DNA of 64,000 bases, taken from Salinibacterium sp. SWN248 (GTDB taxonomy: Bacteria > Actinomycetota > Actinomycetes > Actinomycetales > Microbacteriaceae). A program made the position numbers and the translations under genes. The notes beneath the pieces are model-generated. The model made no database searches. It had not been told where the DNA came from and saw nothing but the letters and a program-made list of their open reading frames with translations. Positions 63,575-64,000 of the stretch are shown here, piece after piece (the stretch's first letter is position 1; each line of letters begins with the position of its first letter). The stretch spans positions 1,263,719 through 1,327,718 of the forward strand of contig NZ_JADYWW010000001.1 of NCBI RefSeq assembly GCF_015864575.1, in the 5' to 3' direction.

Positions 63575-63671
63575 AACACGGGAGTCCGGTGAGCCGGGCT
63601 GAGAGGGAGCTTCTCCAAGCTTCGACCGTCGAACCTGATCTGGATCATGCCAGCGCAGGGAGCAGACACTC
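63575..63671 (+). promoter_or_regulatory. TPP riboswitch (THI element)
   Basis: A thiamine pyrophosphate riboswitch precedes an ykoE-like gene. The conserved core strings appear in order: CGGGAGTCCGG, CTGAGAGGGAG, and GACCGTCGAACCTGATCTGG ending CCAGCGCAGGGA. TTGATGATTAGACT upstream may hold the -10 (TAGACT at 63561). Binding of TPP should reduce expression of the downstream thiamine-transport gene. Mode is unclear, because no strong terminator hairpin was seen in the 40 bases before the gene start. Confidence 0.92.
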
Positions 63672-63708
63672 TTGAAACCCGTGCCATTCACTAGTGAAAG
63701 GCACGAAA

Positions 63709-64000
63709 GTGACCACAACAGCACCATCCTCATCCACGTCCACCCCGACGAAGCCCGGATCGCGTTTTCAGTGGCGGGTGATCGACATCGTCGTGGCGAG
63801 CGTTATTGGCGTCGCAAGCGGTTTGATCTTCGTCGTCTGGAATGTCGCCTCCACGCCGGCTCTCGCTCCCTTCGCGGCGCTCCTTCCTGGCCTGCAGGCC
63901 GTTGGCGGTGGTTTCTGGCTCTTCGCCGGCGTGCTCACCGCACTCGTCATCCGCAAGCCGGGTGCCGCGATTTACGGAGAGATGGTCGCCGCCTCCGTGT
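63709..64000 (+). CDS. ykoE: YkoE-like thiamine-precursor ECF transporter subunit, N-terminal part
   Basis: The first 97 residues of a membrane protein that runs past the end of the window. The sequence FQWRVIDIVVASVIGVASGL (about residues 20-39), PGLQAVGGGFWLFAGVLTAL and VIRKPGAAIYGEMVAASV matches the YkoE substrate-binding subunit for hydroxymethylpyrimidine in the YkoEDC ECF system. GTG at 63709 has GAAAGG at a good distance. The TPP riboswitch just upstream supports a thiamine role. ykoD and ykoC would be expected beyond base 64000. Confidence 0.88.
   Translation, partial: MTTTAPSSSTSTPTKPGSRFQWRVIDIVVASVIGVASGLIFVVWNVASTPALAPFAALLPGLQAVGGGFWLFAGVLTALVIRKPGAAIYGEMVAASV

Overview
The window is about 64 kb of high-GC, gene-dense actinobacterial chromosome. 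Gene order (ffh, rpsP-khpA-rimM-trmD, rplS-lepB-rnhB-DUF2469, yraN-comM-dprA, xerC, rpsB-tsf-pyrH-frr-cdsA, mnmA-ligA-gatCA..gatB), DivIVA-domain proteins, F420-type luciferase-like oxidoreductases, a DUF3097 protein and Ala/Lys/Glu-rich tails on ribosomal proteins point to the family Microbacteriaceae. The genus cannot be fixed from sequence alone. No rRNA, tRNA, CRISPR array, prophage or insertion sequence was recognised.

Layout. 1-8.7 kb: end of ffh, then ribosome maturation, tRNA modification and secretion genes, with map and a TetR gene on the minus strand. 8.7-16.2 kb: a large FAD/Fe-S oxidoreductase, an amino-acid exporter, a lipoprotein, and the yraN-comM-dprA operon. 16.2-25.5 kb: a more variable block lying between dprA and rpsB. 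It holds two truncated gene remnants, a PutP symporter, a phosphodiesterase, a nitroreductase, an SDR, xerC and a MarR/MMPL divergent pair. 25.5-31.1 kb: M23 peptidase, rpsB-tsf, pyrH, frr, cdsA and a DivIVA-domain gene. 31.1-39.4 kb: envelope and cell-shape candidates: a transglycosylase-like secreted protein, an AI-2E permease, a 779-residue coiled-coil protein built of 11-residue repeats, a large three-hydrophobic-segment membrane protein and a TPR/thioredoxin-fold protein. 39.4-45.6 kb: aminoacyl-tRNA proofreading, cysteine desulfurase and mnmA (together the s2U34 tRNA thiolation route), an ArsR/small membrane protein pair, and ligA. 45.7-52.1 kb: a secreted DUF1023 hydrolase, then gatC-gatA and gatB separated by a CGNR regulator and an EamA exporter. 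52-64 kb: an MFS exporter, OsmC, an anchored esterase, a CcdA/thioredoxin reducing module, a glucose-6-phosphate dehydrogenase with a coupled SRPBCC protein, VanZ-DUF3097, an F420-type oxidoreductase, and a TPP riboswitch ahead of an ykoE-like thiamine-precursor transporter gene that runs off the end.

Most genes are housekeeping and tightly packed, with many 1-8 base overlaps implying translational coupling. The parts that most deserve a second look are the hendecad coiled-coil protein, the fused remnant scar at 16.2-16.7 kb, the nested palindromes at the MFS promoter, the shared motif upstream of rpsP and rplS, the insertion splitting the gatCAB genes, and an apparent excess of the hexamer GGATGC/GCATCC throughout. 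I did not find a clearly new defence or mobile system.
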